Assembly (NCBI GenBank): GCA_021443945.1
Contig: JABUSF010000010.1
Coordinates: forward strand, 49,550 to 55,548
Direction: 5' to 3'
Length of the DNA stretch: 5,999 nt
DNA from: Ileibacterium sp.
GTDB lineage: Bacteria > Bacillota_I > Bacilli_A > Erysipelotrichales > Erysipelotrichaceae
Shown here: positions 4,894-5,999 of the stretch, in pieces
How the letters are laid out: each line of letters begins with the position of its first letter
Position numbering within the stretch: the stretch's first letter is position 1
The notes under the pieces: model-generated
Told to the model about the DNA's origin: nothing
What the model saw: the letters and a program-made list of their open reading frames with translations, nothing else
Database searches by the model: none
Program-made: the position numbers and the translations under genes

Positions 4894-5999
4894 TCGCTGC
4901 CTCCTTTCCGATTCATCCCCAGAAGACCGATAAAGTCATCAATGGTTTGAATATCGCTGCCGTTAATTTTTAAGGAGATTCCAGCCAGAGTGGATCCTGA
5001 CTCGTAGATTTTTCGTGTTACCATGTTTTTTTGGGCCATGGCCGCTACAAAAAACCGTCCTAAAAAAGTATTCGGCTTCTCTTCCCTGACAGCCATCATA
5101 TATTCGGCTGCATATTTTTTAACATCGAAATCTTCCAGAGCCTGACCCGTGAGCTTTGCGCCAAACTGCTTCCAGTCTTCCACAGAAGAAATCTGCCGGG
5201 TATTTAAGATTTTCTGGATTTCTTCCTTATAGGGTTCACAGGCTTCTTCCTCGTATTTGTTCAGTTCAAACTCTGCAGATGGGTCTTTTAGAGTTTTCAG
5301 GGCATAAACCAGCTGACAGAAAGCATTCCAGTAATCAGAAGGATTGTCTTTGATCAGCTCCTCATACTTTCCCCATGCCGGAAGATACTTATAGCGAATA
5401 AAGCTGTAGTCTGGAAGATGTCCTGCCCTTCCATGACCCAGGTTCATAATGGAGTATTCCGAGGTTTGAAACATCGTATTTAAATAAATGCTTTCTTCCA
5501 GATTGTCTGGAGCGCCGGGATTGTGCGTAAACCGAATTGGCCGCTCTGTCAAAGACCCGTCATCTTGAGAAAGCAGTTCATAAAAATGAAAATTTATATT
5601 GTTAATCACCAGAGAAGGTGTCCCGGCAAAGTTGGAATGGGCCCATGTATCCGCCAGAATGTGCATAGCCATGCCAACCGCCTGCAGACTGGTATTTTTA
5701 ACCAAATCCACGGTGTCTTTTAACAATGCACCATTGGGACCGCAAATTAAACGGTATTTGTTCAGATATTTTTTGGTATGTTTTGGCAGTTCTGCCTCGA
5801 GATCGTAGGGCAAAAAATGGAAAGAAGACCAGATTCTGGTAATATTCTGCCGGTTGATTTTCGTAGAGGATAAGGAAGCCAGTTCGATATTGGTCTGGGT
5901 CGTCGCAGCAAATGCCGGACCCTGAATGGCATAAAGAAACGTATCCGTGCAGCAGTCCACAAACTGGGCGGAATAAGCAATATCCGCCGCTTCTGCCGC
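4890..5999 (-). CDS. DUF6765-family protein, N-terminus cut by the right window edge
   Basis: The minus-strand frame is open to base 5999, giving 369 visible codons. A GTG at 5958-5960 could be mistaken for a start, but 13 in-frame codons precede it, reading A-x-x-A-D-I-A-Y-S-A-Q-F-V-D, which continues the conserved N-terminal region of this family. Numbering from the edge, the strongest signature is H113-x3-D117-x3-H121 in M-H-I-L-A-D-T-W-A-H followed by S-N-F-A-G; a second His/Asp cluster, G-H-G-R-A-G-H-L-P-D, lies at 188-197. This arrangement recalls metal-binding helices of zinc-dependent phospholipase C-like folds, which is inference. No membrane helix is seen in the visible part. The function of the family is unknown to me. 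The usual start (family members tend to begin a few dozen residues earlier) and any signal peptide lie outside the window. It is the first visible gene of a coupled pair with the downstream membrane protein. Confidence 0.8.
   Translation of the reverse strand, partial: AAEAADIAYSAQFVDCCTDTFLYAIQGPAFAATTQTNIELASLSSTKINRQNITRIWSSFHFLPYDLEAELPKHTKKYLNKYRLICGPNGALLKDTVDLVKNTSLQAVGMAMHILADTWAHSNFAGTPSLVINNINFHFYELLSQDDGSLTERPIRFTHNPGAPDNLEESIYLNTMFQTSEYSIMNLGHGRAGHLPDYSFIRYKYLPAWGKYEELIKDNPSDYWNAFCQLVYALKTLKDPSAEFELNKYEEEACEPYKEEIQKILNTRQISSVEDWKQFGAKLTGQALEDFDVKKYAAEYMMAVREEKPNTFLGRFFVAAMAQKNMVTRKIYESGSTLAGISLKINGSDIQTIDDFIGLLGMNRKGGSE
4900..4907 (-). promoter_or_regulatory. Strong internal ribosome binding site for the HdeD/DUF308-like gene
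   Basis: On the minus strand AAAGGAGG lies within the last codons of the DUF6765 gene, 6 bp before the overlapping ATG at 4893. This supports the ATG start and translational coupling. Confidence 0.85.

Noticed and set aside
5958..5960. GTG as the start codon of the DUF6765 protein
   Set aside because: The reading frame stays open to the window edge and the upstream codons encode conserved-looking sequence, so the gene is partial rather than starting here.
5762..5980. Minus-strand frame of 72 codons near the right edge
   Set aside because: It overlaps the DUF6765 gene in another frame and has no ribosome site or recognisable motif.

Overview
The window looks like a chromosomal segment of a Bacillota (Firmicutes) bacterium of moderate GC. 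The evidence is strong AAAGGAG-type ribosome binding sites, short intergenic gaps, intrinsic terminators with U-tracts, and gene families common in that phylum (ROK sugar kinases, a lactose/cellobiose-type PTS IIB domain, YoaK/DUF1275, DUF6765). A gut Erysipelotrichia-like or clostridial host would fit, but the sequence alone does not settle it. No tRNA, rRNA, CRISPR array, IS element or phage gene was seen.

Layout, left to right. (1) Bases 1-246 (+) are the C-terminal end of an unidentified protein with a charged, proline-spaced tail. (2) Bases 258-2602 (-) are a two-gene operon. The promoter-proximal gene encodes a 476-residue protein with an unassigned N-terminal domain, a PTS IIB-like domain with a conserved-position cysteine, and a ROK-fold domain that has lost its kinase motifs. 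The distal gene, 23 bp downstream, encodes a ROK sugar kinase with intact catalytic motifs. (3) The divergent intergenic region 2603-2795 carries a plausible promoter and two dyad elements. (4) Bases 2796-3527 (+) are a classical short-chain dehydrogenase/reductase of FabG type. (5) A bidirectional terminator separates it from the convergent YoaK/DUF1275 membrane protein gene (3568-4278, -). (6) Bases 4360-5999 (-) are a translationally coupled pair: a DUF6765 protein truncated by the window edge, and a six-helix HdeD/DUF308-like membrane protein, closed by a hairpin terminator.

The most interesting item is the IIB-pseudo-ROK fusion beside a true ROK kinase. I infer a sensor or accessory protein that couples PTS phosphorylation or sugar occupancy to the kinase. 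It has no recognisable DNA-binding domain, so it is not a standard NagC/XylR-type ROK repressor. The other genes look like ordinary accessory or housekeeping functions. No longer stretch without a gene exists; the largest gap is about 193 bp.
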